Shown piece after piece: positions 1 through 5,929 of a stretch of 6,710 nt of DNA. A program made the position numbers and the translations under genes. Source of the DNA: Myxococcales bacterium (GTDB lineage Bacteria; Myxococcota_A; Polyangia; Polyangiales; Houyiibacteriaceae). Below the pieces are notes generated by a model that was not told where the DNA came from, did no database searches, and saw only the letters and a program-made list of their open reading frames with translations. The DNA lies in assembly GCA_020354595.1 (NCBI GenBank), contig CP070650.1:1334356-1341065 (forward strand), written 5' to 3'. Positions within the stretch are counted from its first letter, which is position 1. Each line of letters opens with the position of its first letter.

Positions 1-778
1 ACTCGAGCCGGTCTTTCTTGATCACGTAGGCGCCCACCACGATGCCACCGCCGGGCTTGGTCATCGTCTTGAGGCGCGTGTGCCACTGGAAGCCGAGCAC
101 ACCGATGGAAGACGCAATGACCGTGTCGATCATGCCCGTTTGGAGCGCCCCGAACACCTCCGGCAACCCGAGCGTGACACCATTGGCGCCTGCCGCCTCG
201 ATGAACGCTCGCATGGTGGGTGAGCCACGCCACACCCAGGGGCGCACGTTCTTGAGATCATCGGGGTGTTGAATCTTGTGCTTCGAGAAGATCCGTACCT
301 GACCTGAGTCACCCCAGGAGACCAGCGTATACCCCGCCTTCACGAAGAGTGCTTCGAGCTGGGGCGCGAGCTGCTCCCGGACGTCGTCGAGCGCCGGGTA
401 GCTCGAAATGAGTCCGGGCGCCTGCAACACCAAGACCTGGGGGACCAGCGCGCCGAGCCCTGTCGACGTGAGTAGCGCGCCGTCGAGCTGGCCGACGCGC
501 ATCTTGCGGACGACTGTCTCCTCGTCGCCGGCAACACCTCCATGGTACATCTTGAGCTCGACGTCGCCGTTGGTCTTTTCTCGAAGTTGCTTGCGCAAGT
601 CCTGAAAGGCGCGACCGAGGCCCGATTGCCGGGGCGCCAGCGTCGCGAGCCGAAGCTGATGGGTTGGCTCGGGCTTGGCTTCGGGTGCCGCTTCGGCCGC
701 GGCGTGGCTCGAGAAAGGGTCCGCGCTGACGACCAGGCTAAGCACGATCAGGGGCAGCAACGCCAAGGAGATACGCAT
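1..778 (-). CDS. TRAP transporter solute-binding protein, DctP family (3' end cut off by window)
   Basis: Periplasmic substrate-binding component of a TRAP transporter, which would capture an organic acid or similar anion and hand it to DctQ/DctM-type membrane partners. Neither partner is in the window; they could lie beyond its left edge. The frame is open for 259 codons from the ATG at 778 to the edge, against roughly 330-350 residues usual for the family. Residues 1-27 form a signal peptide (MRIS, a hydrophobic stretch, then SSHAAAEA). The PF03480-like pattern includes LRLATLAP (42-49), the glycine turn YHGGVAGDEE (78-87), and the segment DDLKNVRPWVWRGSP (173-187), where R179 or R184 is the likely substrate-carboxylate arginine. 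LPEVFGALQTGMIDTV (205-220) matches the family signature E-V-x-x-A-L-Q-x-G-x-x-D. It lies 42 bp downstream of the LLM gene on the same strand, with a hairpin between them. No good ribosome-binding site precedes the ATG. An in-frame TTG four codons upstream is possible but lengthens the signal peptide without need. Confidence 0.88.
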   Translation of the reverse strand, partial: MRISLALLPLIVLSLVVSADPFSSHAAAEAAPEAKPEPTHQLRLATLAPRQSGLGRAFQDLRKQLREKTNGDVELKMYHGGVAGDEETVVRKMRVGQLDGALLTSTGLGALVPQVLVLQAPGLISSYPALDDVREQLAPQLEALFVKAGYTLVSWGDSGQVRIFSKHKIQHPDDLKNVRPWVWRGSPTMRAFIEAAGANGVTLGLPEVFGALQTGMIDTVIASSIGVLGFQWHTRLKTMTKPGGGIVVGAYVIKKDRLE

Positions 779-800
779 GGCGGGAAACAAACCACGAACC

Positions 801-821
801 GGGCGGCTCCTCAAGCCGCCC
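801..821 (-). terminator. GC-rich hairpin between LLM gene and TRAP receptor gene
   Basis: A perfect 8-bp inverted repeat (GGGCGGCT at 801-808, AGCCGCCC at 814-821) with a 5-nt loop starts at the last base of the LLM stop codon. Read on the minus strand, it is followed by a T-enriched but interrupted tract (GGTTCGTGGTTTGTTT, 800 to 785). This looks like a weak intrinsic terminator or an attenuator that lowers read-through into the TRAP receptor gene. The T-tract is imperfect, so an mRNA-stabilising 3' hairpin is an alternative. Confidence 0.45.
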
Positions 822-1861
822 TACCCGGTCGCCCGGATCACGCCGCCGTTGCGCAGATCGAGGCCGTCGAGGCAACCGGAGACGTCCTGCACCACCTTCG
901 GAACGGCGGAGAAGTCGGCGATGGGGTTGATGACGCAAACGTCGACGCCCGCTTCCGCGTAGCCACGAATGCGGGCTCGAACGGTCTCCTTGTCGCCGAC
1001 GACGGCCATGGCGTCGCAGAGCCGGTCGGTCACACCCATGGCCACGCCCGCGCGATCGCGCTTGGCGTAGGCCTCTCGAATTTGGCGCGCTTCGTCTTCA
1101 AAGCCGATCCACTCGAAGCACTTGTTGTAGCCGGGCGTCGCGGCGTAGGCACCGAACACCGTGCGGATCAAGTTTCGCCCCATCTCCGGGTCGTCCGCCA
1201 TGACGACGTGCAGGCGGGCGACGACCTCGATGGCGTTTGGATCCTTGCCCGCTTCTTCGGCTCCGGCGCGGACCTCCCCGAGCACCTGCGGAAGCGCGGT
1301 CTCGGGAACCATGTTCAGGCATACGCCGTCGCAGAGCGCTCCGGTGAGCCGGAGCATGCTCTTGTTGAGGGCGCCGAGATAGATCGGAACCTCGCCGACC
1401 GGCATCCCCCCGAGACGGAAGCCCTTCACCGAAAGCGTCCTGCCGTCATAGGTCGTCTTCTGTCCGCTGAGCATCTGTCGCAGCACTTCGACGTGCTCGC
1501 GCATCGTCGTGAGCGGCCTCTCGTAGGGCTGACCGGCCCAGTCGTGGACGATGTTGGGGGAAGACAGCCCGATGCCGAGAATGAAGTTGCCGTTCGTCAT
1601 CTGACTGAGCGTCATCGCCGCCATGGCGTGCATCATCGGTGTGCGGGTCTGCGCGGGCACGACCGCCGTGCCGATTCGCGCGCCGGGTAACCCCTGCGCG
1701 ACGGCGCCGGCAAGTGCGTAGGAATCGCCGCCATTCACCTCGGCCATCCAGATCTCTTCGTAGCCTCGATCGACCGCGATCTTCGCGAGCTCGACCGCTT
1801 TGTCCGCCCCGCCGACCGGCAGGGTCATGCCCAACCGAACGTTCTTCTCCGTGCGCTCCAT
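821..1861 (-). CDS. LLM-class (luciferase-like) F420/FMN-dependent oxidoreductase
   Basis: A complete 346-residue cytosolic TIM-barrel enzyme of the bacterial luciferase superfamily, most like the F420-dependent LLM oxidoreductases; its substrate is unknown. Visible landmarks are the first strand VRLGMTLPVGG (8-18), GYEEIWMAEVNGGDS (33-47), the barrel segment RIGTAVVPAQTRTP (62-75), and the cofactor-phosphate region GNFILGIGLSSP (91-102). The sequence VPIYLGALNKSMLRLTGALC (158-177) is typical of the family's later strand and helix, and a C-terminal helix begins near VVGDKETVRARIRGYAEAGVD (287-307). Members use either reduced F420 or reduced flavin, and the sequence alone does not decide which. 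The ATG at 1861 has an AAGG seven bases upstream; an internal Met12 would cut into the first strand. It is transcribed divergently from the carboxyltransferase gene across 57 bp and co-directionally with the TRAP receptor gene downstream. A longer open frame on the opposite strand is judged to be a high-GC shadow. Confidence 0.9.
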   Translation of the reverse strand: MERTEKNVRLGMTLPVGGADKAVELAKIAVDRGYEEIWMAEVNGGDSYALAGAVAQGLPGARIGTAVVPAQTRTPMMHAMAAMTLSQMTNGNFILGIGLSSPNIVHDWAGQPYERPLTTMREHVEVLRQMLSGQKTTYDGRTLSVKGFRLGGMPVGEVPIYLGALNKSMLRLTGALCDGVCLNMVPETALPQVLGEVRAGAEEAGKDPNAIEVVARLHVVMADDPEMGRNLIRTVFGAYAATPGYNKCFEWIGFEDEARQIREAYAKRDRAGVAMGVTDRLCDAMAVVGDKETVRARIRGYAEAGVDVCVINPIADFSAVPKVVQDVSGCLDGLDLRNGGVIRATG

Positions 1862-1918
1862 CCGCGAACCTTAGTGCAAGAAGCTTAATTGGGCTCGAGA
1901 ACCTGCTAACACTTCGGT
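1862..1918. promoter_or_regulatory. Divergent promoter region, LLM gene / biotinyl-carboxyltransferase gene
   Basis: This 57-bp spacer separates two divergent start codons, so at least one promoter for each direction should lie here or within the neighbouring 5' coding ends. It is more AT-rich than its surroundings (for example AAGCTTAATT at 1881-1890). On the plus strand TGCTAACAC (1904-1912) resembles an extended -10 element. If it is used, transcription would begin almost at the ATG at 1919, giving a leaderless or nearly leaderless message. This agrees with the absence of a Shine-Dalgarno sequence before that ATG. The -35 match is poor, so the promoter assignment is tentative. Confidence 0.35.
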
Positions 1919-3697
1919 ATGAGCGATAGTTTCGAGGTCCGCGCGCCCATGAAGGGGATGGTCGCCGGTGTGAGCGTGCAAATCGGACAGAAGGTCGCCG
2001 CGGGTGAGCCGCTCGTGATCCTCGAGGCGATGAAGATGGAGCACATCGTAGCGGCGGAGCGGGGCGGTATCGTGAAACGGGTGCTGGTCCGCGCCAATGC
2101 CGTGGTCGAAGCGGACGAGCCGCTGCTCGTGCTGGACGCCGCTCACGTCGACGCGGCAGACGAGACCGAGCATTCGGCATCGCTCGACGAGATCCGACCC
2201 GACCTCGCGGAAGTGAGTGAGCGACATGCGTTTGGGCTCGATGAGAACAGGCCCGAAGCCGTCGCGAAGCGACGCAAGACCGGACAACGGACCGCTAGAG
2301 AGAATGTGGCCGACCTCGTCGACGAAGGGACCTTCGTCGAGTACGGGGCGCTCGTGATCGCGGCGCAGCGCCAGCGTCGAACGAAGGAAGACCTGATCGC
2401 GCGCACACCCGCCGACGGCATGATCGCGGGAATCGGCAGGGTCAACGGCGAGCTTTTCGGCAATGGGGGCACGCAGACGGTCGTCACGTCGTACGACTAC
2501 ACCGTTCTAGCGGGCACGCAGGGAACGATGAACCACCTCAAAAAGGATCGCATGTTCGAGATCGCGGAGCAGCAAGGCCTCCCCGTGGTGCTCTTCTCCG
2601 AGGGTGGCGGCGGCCGGCCGGGCGACACCGACTATGCGATCATCGCCGGTCTCGATTGCCGAGCGTTCCAATACTTCGCGGAGCTGTCGGGCAAAGTGCC
2701 CCTCGTCGGCGTCAACTCCGGCCGGTGTTTTGCCGGCAACGCCGCCCTCCTCGGCTGCTGCGATGTCGTGATCGCAACCAAAGCCTCGAACATCGGCATG
2801 GGGGGACCCGCGATGATCGAGGGCGGCGGCCTCGGAGTGTTCGCTCCGGAGGACGTCGGACCGTCCGAGTCGCAGTATCGAAACGGCGTGATCGACGTGC
2901 TCGTCGAGGACGATGTCGAGGCGGTGGCAGTCGCAAAACGCTACCTCGGTTACTTTCAAGGGGACCTCGCGCAATGGGAGCACGCGGATCAACGGTTGCT
3001 TCGCTCGGCGGTTCCCGAGAATCGGCTTCGGGTGTACGACGTGAGAAACGTGATCGAGACTCTGTTCGACCGAGAATCGGTCCTCGAGCTACGTGCCGGA
3101 TTCGGCGCGGGCATGATCACGGCGCTTGCACGAATCGAAGGCCGACCGTTGGGCGTGATCGCCAACAACCCGCGTCACCTCGGCGGCGCCATCGACGGCG
3201 AGGCCTCGGACAAGGCGGCTGACTTCATGAAGCTCTGCAGCACCTGTGGTATTCCGCTGGTCTTCCTATGTGACACGCCGGGATTCATGGTGGGCCCCGA
3301 GGCGGAGGAGACGGCCTTAGTGAAGCGCGCGGCGCGCCTGTTCACGACGGGCGCGAGCTTGGCGGTCCCGTTCTGTACGGTCGTGCTGCGTAAGGGCTAT
3401 GGACTGGGCGCCCAGTCGATGGCGGGCGGCAGCTTCAAGGCGCCGGTTTTCACGATCTCTTGGCCGACCGGTGAGTTCGGCGGAATGGGCCTCGAGGGCG
3501 CGGTGCGGCTCGGTTTCCGCAAGGAGCTCGAGTCGATCGAAGACCCCAAGGCGCGCGACAAGATGTTCCAACAAATGGTCGAGCTCGCCTACCAGAGAGG
3601 CAAAGCAATCAACATGGCGGAGCACTTCGAGATCGACGCGGTCATCGATCCCGCCGAAACTCGCCGCTGGATCCTCAGCGCAATTACCGGTTGGTGA
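1919..3697 (+). CDS. Biotinyl (BCCP) domain fused to acyl-CoA carboxylase carboxyltransferase
   Basis: A complete 592-residue protein that would accept carboxyl groups on its own biotin and transfer them to an acyl-CoA. Residues 1-73 are a biotinyl/lipoyl-type domain with the biotinylation motif EAMKME, so K39 is the expected biotin lysine, about 35 residues before the domain end as usual. A short acidic, Ala-rich linker (74-95) leads to a full-length carboxyltransferase (about 96-592). Its N-terminal crotonase-like half has SEGGGGRPGDTDY (227-239), GRCFAGNA (268-275) and GMGGPAMIEGGG (293-304). The C-terminal half has NNPRHLGGAIDGEASDKAA (416-434), CDTPGFMVG (451-459) and RKGYGLGAQSMAGGS (491-505), which correspond to the acyl-CoA and oxyanion-hole segments of PccB/AccD5-type subunits. 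No biotin carboxylase domain is present and none is encoded nearby, so it must work with a partner in trans. No Shine-Dalgarno is visible; the ATG is placed correctly for the first biotinyl strand. The acyl-CoA substrate is not predictable from the sequence. The 3' end overlaps the convergent amine oxidase gene by 14 bp. Confidence 0.92.
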   Translation: MSDSFEVRAPMKGMVAGVSVQIGQKVAAGEPLVILEAMKMEHIVAAERGGIVKRVLVRANAVVEADEPLLVLDAAHVDAADETEHSASLDEIRPDLAEVSERHAFGLDENRPEAVAKRRKTGQRTARENVADLVDEGTFVEYGALVIAAQRQRRTKEDLIARTPADGMIAGIGRVNGELFGNGGTQTVVTSYDYTVLAGTQGTMNHLKKDRMFEIAEQQGLPVVLFSEGGGGRPGDTDYAIIAGLDCRAFQYFAELSGKVPLVGVNSGRCFAGNAALLGCCDVVIATKASNIGMGGPAMIEGGGLGVFAPEDVGPSESQYRNGVIDVLVEDDVEAVAVAKRYLGYFQGDLAQWEHADQRLLRSAVPENRLRVYDVRNVIETLFDRESVLELRAGFGAGMITALARIEGRPLGVIANNPRHLGGAIDGEASDKAADFMKLCSTCGIPLVFLCDTPGFMVGPEAEETALVKRAARLFTTGASLAVPFCTVVLRKGYGLGAQSMAGGSFKAPVFTISWPTGEFGGMGLEGAVRLGFRKELESIEDPKARDKMFQQMVELAYQRGKAINMAEHFEIDAVIDPAETRRWILSAITGW

Positions 3698-5156
3698 GCG
3701 CGAGGATGACCTCGTTGGCGGTGCGGGCGCCAGCCGAGATCGCGCCGTCCATGTAACCGCACCAGCGCTTGGCGCTCTCGGTTCCCGCCCAATGAACACG
3801 GCCGCTCGGCTTTCGCAGATGCTCGCCCGCAGCGGTGAGCAGGCCGGGCGTCAGCGGGGTGATGCAGCCGGTGCTCCACGGATCCGTCGACCAATCCTTT
3901 TCGACATAGCCCGTCGCATCGAGCGCCTTAGGGCCGAAGTAACGGGCCAGCTCTTCCTTCAAGCCCTCCTCGCGGGCCTTCCGGTCGGCCAGGTGCGGAC
4001 ATTCGACGACCGAAAGGAAGCAACTGAGAACACCGATCGAGGCGTCCTCCGGCGAGTTGTCGAACACCAGTTGGATGGGGCTTCGGTCGCTCTGCATGGC
4101 CCCGTTCAGGCCGTCTGCACGCCAGAAGGGCTTGGCGTACAGCATCGCCGCTTTGACGAGGGGACGCCTCGGAAGGCGCGCCCAGCCGGACGCGAGGTCG
4201 AGTCGCGGCTTGGGGAGCCCCGGTGAGAACTCGATACGCATCGTGTCCGCAGGCGCCATCGCGACGATGACTCGATCGGCGGTGAACGTCTCGAGCTGCG
4301 TGATGACCCGCATGGGACTCCCCGGCCGGTCCTCGATGCGGAGAACGGGGCGACCTAGCAGCACTCGATCGCCGAGCGCGTCGGCCATGCGCTCGGAGAT
4401 CACTTGTGACCCGCCTTCGATGCGTTGATCCTGGGCGCCGCCGTCGTTGAGGATCACGGGCAGCAAACCGCCCGCGGCGCGCAGGTAGTGCAGGATCCAG
4501 AGCAACGAGGTTCGCTCCGGATACCCCGACCACACCGCTCGACTGATCAGCCGAAACACCGACGGCGTGAAGCTCGTCGACGCGTGCTCGCTGAGCCACG
4601 CGCCGAAGGTCGTCCGATCGAGCTCGGCTGCGTTCTTCGCGCGCCAAGGCTCGCCGACGGGCAATTTCTTGCTGAGGCGGTCGAGCTGCCACGCCACCTT
4701 GAGGAAGTCGGCGCTCTGCAGAAGCGTGACGTCCGGGAGTAATCCCCGCGACACCTTGCCCTCGATGTCGTAGGTCGTGTCGCCGTCGTAGTAGTGGTCG
4801 AAGGTTCCAATGCCGAGGTCGCGGACGACGGCGGCCACCGCGTCTTGTCCCGGGCCGATCCATTCACCGCCCACCTCGACGATGTGCCCGCCTCCGATCG
4901 GCATGTTGAGCGTGCGACCACCCACGCGATCGCGAGCTTCGAGCACGACAAACGAGCTTTCGCCGAGCCGATCGAGCTCGCGCGCCGCCATCAAACCCGA
5001 TAACCCGGCGCCAACGACGACGACTCTCACGTGACGGCTCGGAGCCGGGGAATCGGCAATCGCGGCGCGTGCCAGGCCCCAACCATTCAGTGACGCAGCG
5101 GCCGCCGCGCCTCCCGTGATCCGAACGAAACGTCTGCGACCAAAGGAATGGGTCAT
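3684..5156 (-). CDS. Tat-exported flavin amine oxidase/dehydrogenase (MAO/NicA2-like)
   Basis: A 490-residue FAD enzyme of the monoamine oxidase fold, expected to oxidise a C-N bond of an amine in the periplasm. The N-terminus has a twin-arginine signal (SFGRRRFVRI, 4-13, then an Ala-rich h-region to about 33). FAD landmarks are GAGLSG (49-54), the ribose-binding E73 in LEARDRVGGR, GGEWIG (96-101), and the C-terminal HWAGTESAKRW (455-465) followed by GYMDGAISAG. K335 in LVKAAMLYAKPFWR aligns by eye with the conserved active-site lysine of MAO. C431 in DWSTDPWSTGC falls where MAO carries its covalently FAD-linked cysteine. The ATG at 5156 is preferred because it overlaps the cytochrome stop as ATGA, puts the Tat motif at the very N-terminus and has a G-rich ribosome-binding site. 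A GTG 11 codons upstream would give a longer start. The gene is probably co-transcribed with, and translationally coupled to, the cytochrome. The substrate is unknown; nicotine-, polyamine- or other alkylamine-type substrates are all possible. Confidence 0.9.
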   Translation of the reverse strand: MTHSFGRRRFVRITGGAAAAASLNGWGLARAAIADSPAPSRHVRVVVVGAGLSGLMAARELDRLGESSFVVLEARDRVGGRTLNMPIGGGHIVEVGGEWIGPGQDAVAAVVRDLGIGTFDHYYDGDTTYDIEGKVSRGLLPDVTLLQSADFLKVAWQLDRLSKKLPVGEPWRAKNAAELDRTTFGAWLSEHASTSFTPSVFRLISRAVWSGYPERTSLLWILHYLRAAGGLLPVILNDGGAQDQRIEGGSQVISERMADALGDRVLLGRPVLRIEDRPGSPMRVITQLETFTADRVIVAMAPADTMRIEFSPGLPKPRLDLASGWARLPRRPLVKAAMLYAKPFWRADGLNGAMQSDRSPIQLVFDNSPEDASIGVLSCFLSVVECPHLADRKAREEGLKEELARYFGPKALDATGYVEKDWSTDPWSTGCITPLTPGLLTAAGEHLRKPSGRVHWAGTESAKRWCGYMDGAISAGARTANEVILALTNR

Positions 5157-5815
5157 CGCGCCACACACCCCCCTCCGGCCGACAGCCACTTCACGATCGG
5201 CCCCAAAGCATCCGCGGGCACGCCCTCGAGAACGCCCTGCATCACCGCGTCCGCGTCACCTCGCGTCTTGCGAGCAACCTCGTCGAGGCGTCGCGCGAGG
5301 TAGGCCGGATACTGCCCACATAGGCGCGATGCAAACAGCCCATCGTGCCCTTCAGCGTTGTCCCCGTGACAGGAAGCGCAGTGCTTCGAATAAAGCGATG
5401 CGCCCGCCGCTCGCTCTTCATCGATGGCTTCGACGGGCGCGACAGCGGTCTCCGGCAGCGCAGCCAGATAGTCCGAGATCTCCGAAATCTCCTTTGGCTC
5501 GAGGGTGCGTGCGAATGGATCCATCACCGGCATGCGCATCAGCCCGACGCGCAACCGGAACAGCTTGTTCTGCAGAACGGCCTTGCGTTGTCCGTTCAAC
5601 CGCGGGATTGACCCGTCCGGCCGGCCGCTTCCATCGTGCAAATGACAGGAGGCGCAATGCGCATACGCAGGAGGCTCGCCGGGCGGAGAGGTCGGCGCCA
5701 GCACGGCCGCAATGCGCACCGCCTCGGCCGGCGTGGGCTCGCGAGCGAAGAGCCACGTGACGACTGCAACGACCGCGAGCAGAGTCAGCGCCCCGACGAT
5801 GAGGAAGACGCGCAT
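5153..5815 (-). CDS. Diheme cytochrome c, c4-like, with N-terminal signal/anchor
   Basis: A 220-residue periplasmic electron carrier with two class I cytochrome c domains. Residues 3-23 are a strongly hydrophobic signal peptide or uncleaved anchor (MRVFLIVGALTLLAVVAVV...). The first heme site is CASCH (54-58) with M98 in PVMDPFARTL as the likely sixth ligand. The second is CASCH (146-150) with M192 in DAVMQGVLEG as the likely ligand. Each Met is followed at the same spacing by the C-terminal helix, as in cytochrome c4. Two extra cysteines, C166 (RLCGQYP) and C217 near the C-terminus (GGGC), lie outside the heme motifs. The stop codon overlaps the amine oxidase start (ATGA, 5153-5156). The cytochrome is therefore probably the first gene of a two-gene operon and the electron acceptor for that flavoenzyme, as CycN is for NicA2. 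The ATG at 5815 has no clear ribosome-binding site. Confidence 0.9.
   Translation of the reverse strand: MRVFLIVGALTLLAVVAVVTWLFAREPTPAEAVRIAAVLAPTSPPGEPPAYAHCASCHLHDGSGRPDGSIPRLNGQRKAVLQNKLFRLRVGLMRMPVMDPFARTLEPKEISEISDYLAALPETAVAPVEAIDEERAAGASLYSKHCASCHGDNAEGHDGLFASRLCGQYPAYLARRLDEVARKTRGDADAVMQGVLEGVPADALGPIVKWLSAGGGCVAR
5168..5176 (-). promoter_or_regulatory. Ribosome-binding site of the amine oxidase gene
   Basis: GGAGGGGGG on the minus strand lies inside the 3' end of the cytochrome gene, 11 bases before the ATG at 5156. Together with the ATGA overlap it supports that start over the GTG at 5189. The spacing is slightly long, as is common for start codons reached by translational coupling. 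Confidence 0.5.
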
Positions 5816-5929
5816 GCGGCGGAAGCATACCAGAGGTTTACCGTGCAGTTGCCAGCGACAATATGATAGTCAGGGACGCCCGCAATGGAAGCCACTGGTC
5901 AAAGCGTCCGTACCGATCCCGGAGGCTGC
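5816..5929. promoter_or_regulatory. Divergent promoter region, cytochrome-amine oxidase operon / Rieske oxygenase
   Basis: This 114-bp spacer lies between divergent start codons and should hold the promoters for both the cytochrome-amine oxidase operon (minus) and the Rieske oxygenase gene (plus). On the plus strand TATGAT (5862-5867) is a good -10 match, with a poor -35 candidate TTACCG (5838-5843) at an 18-bp spacing. No convincing minus-strand pair and no clear operator palindrome were found by eye. The arrangement would allow one regulator to control both directions, but no regulator gene is in the window. Confidence 0.4.
5921..5925 (+). promoter_or_regulatory. Shine-Dalgarno of the Rieske oxygenase gene
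   Basis: GGAGG lies four bases before the ATG at 5930. It decides the start in favour of 5930 over an in-frame ATG at 5885, which would add 15 residues (beginning MEATGQS) and has only a weak upstream purine run. Confidence 0.65.

Noticed and set aside
542..1690. Long plus-strand open frame (382 codons) opposite the LLM and TRAP receptor genes
   Set aside because: The product is Arg/His/Ala-rich with no recognisable domain, and it lies antisense to two well-supported genes. It is a typical shadow frame in GC-rich DNA.
1446..2180. Minus-strand open frame (244 codons) spanning the divergent gap
   Set aside because: It crosses the starts of two real genes in the wrong frame, and the translation is dominated by Arg and Ala.
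3399..4226. Plus-strand open frame across the convergent junction
   Set aside because: It overlaps the carboxyltransferase in another frame and runs antisense to the amine oxidase; there is no domain and the composition is shadow-like.
3928..4863. Minus-strand open frame (311 codons) inside the amine oxidase in another frame
   Set aside because: It lies wholly within the amine oxidase, on the same strand but out of frame. It is very rich in arginine and lacks any motif.
5157..5189. Longer amine oxidase start at the GTG at 5189
   Set aside because: It would push the Tat motif 11 residues inward and overlap the cytochrome gene by 37 bp. The ATG at 5156 has the ATGA overlap and a ribosome-binding site.
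5826..5862. Possible operator dyads in the divergent spacer (ACC-AGA-GGT; TTG...CAA around 5849-5861)
   Set aside because: The arms are only three bases long, no better than chance.
5885..5929. Upstream in-frame ATG for the Rieske gene at 5885
   Set aside because: It adds only 15 residues of no family resemblance, whereas the ATG at 5930 has a clear GGAGG at proper distance.
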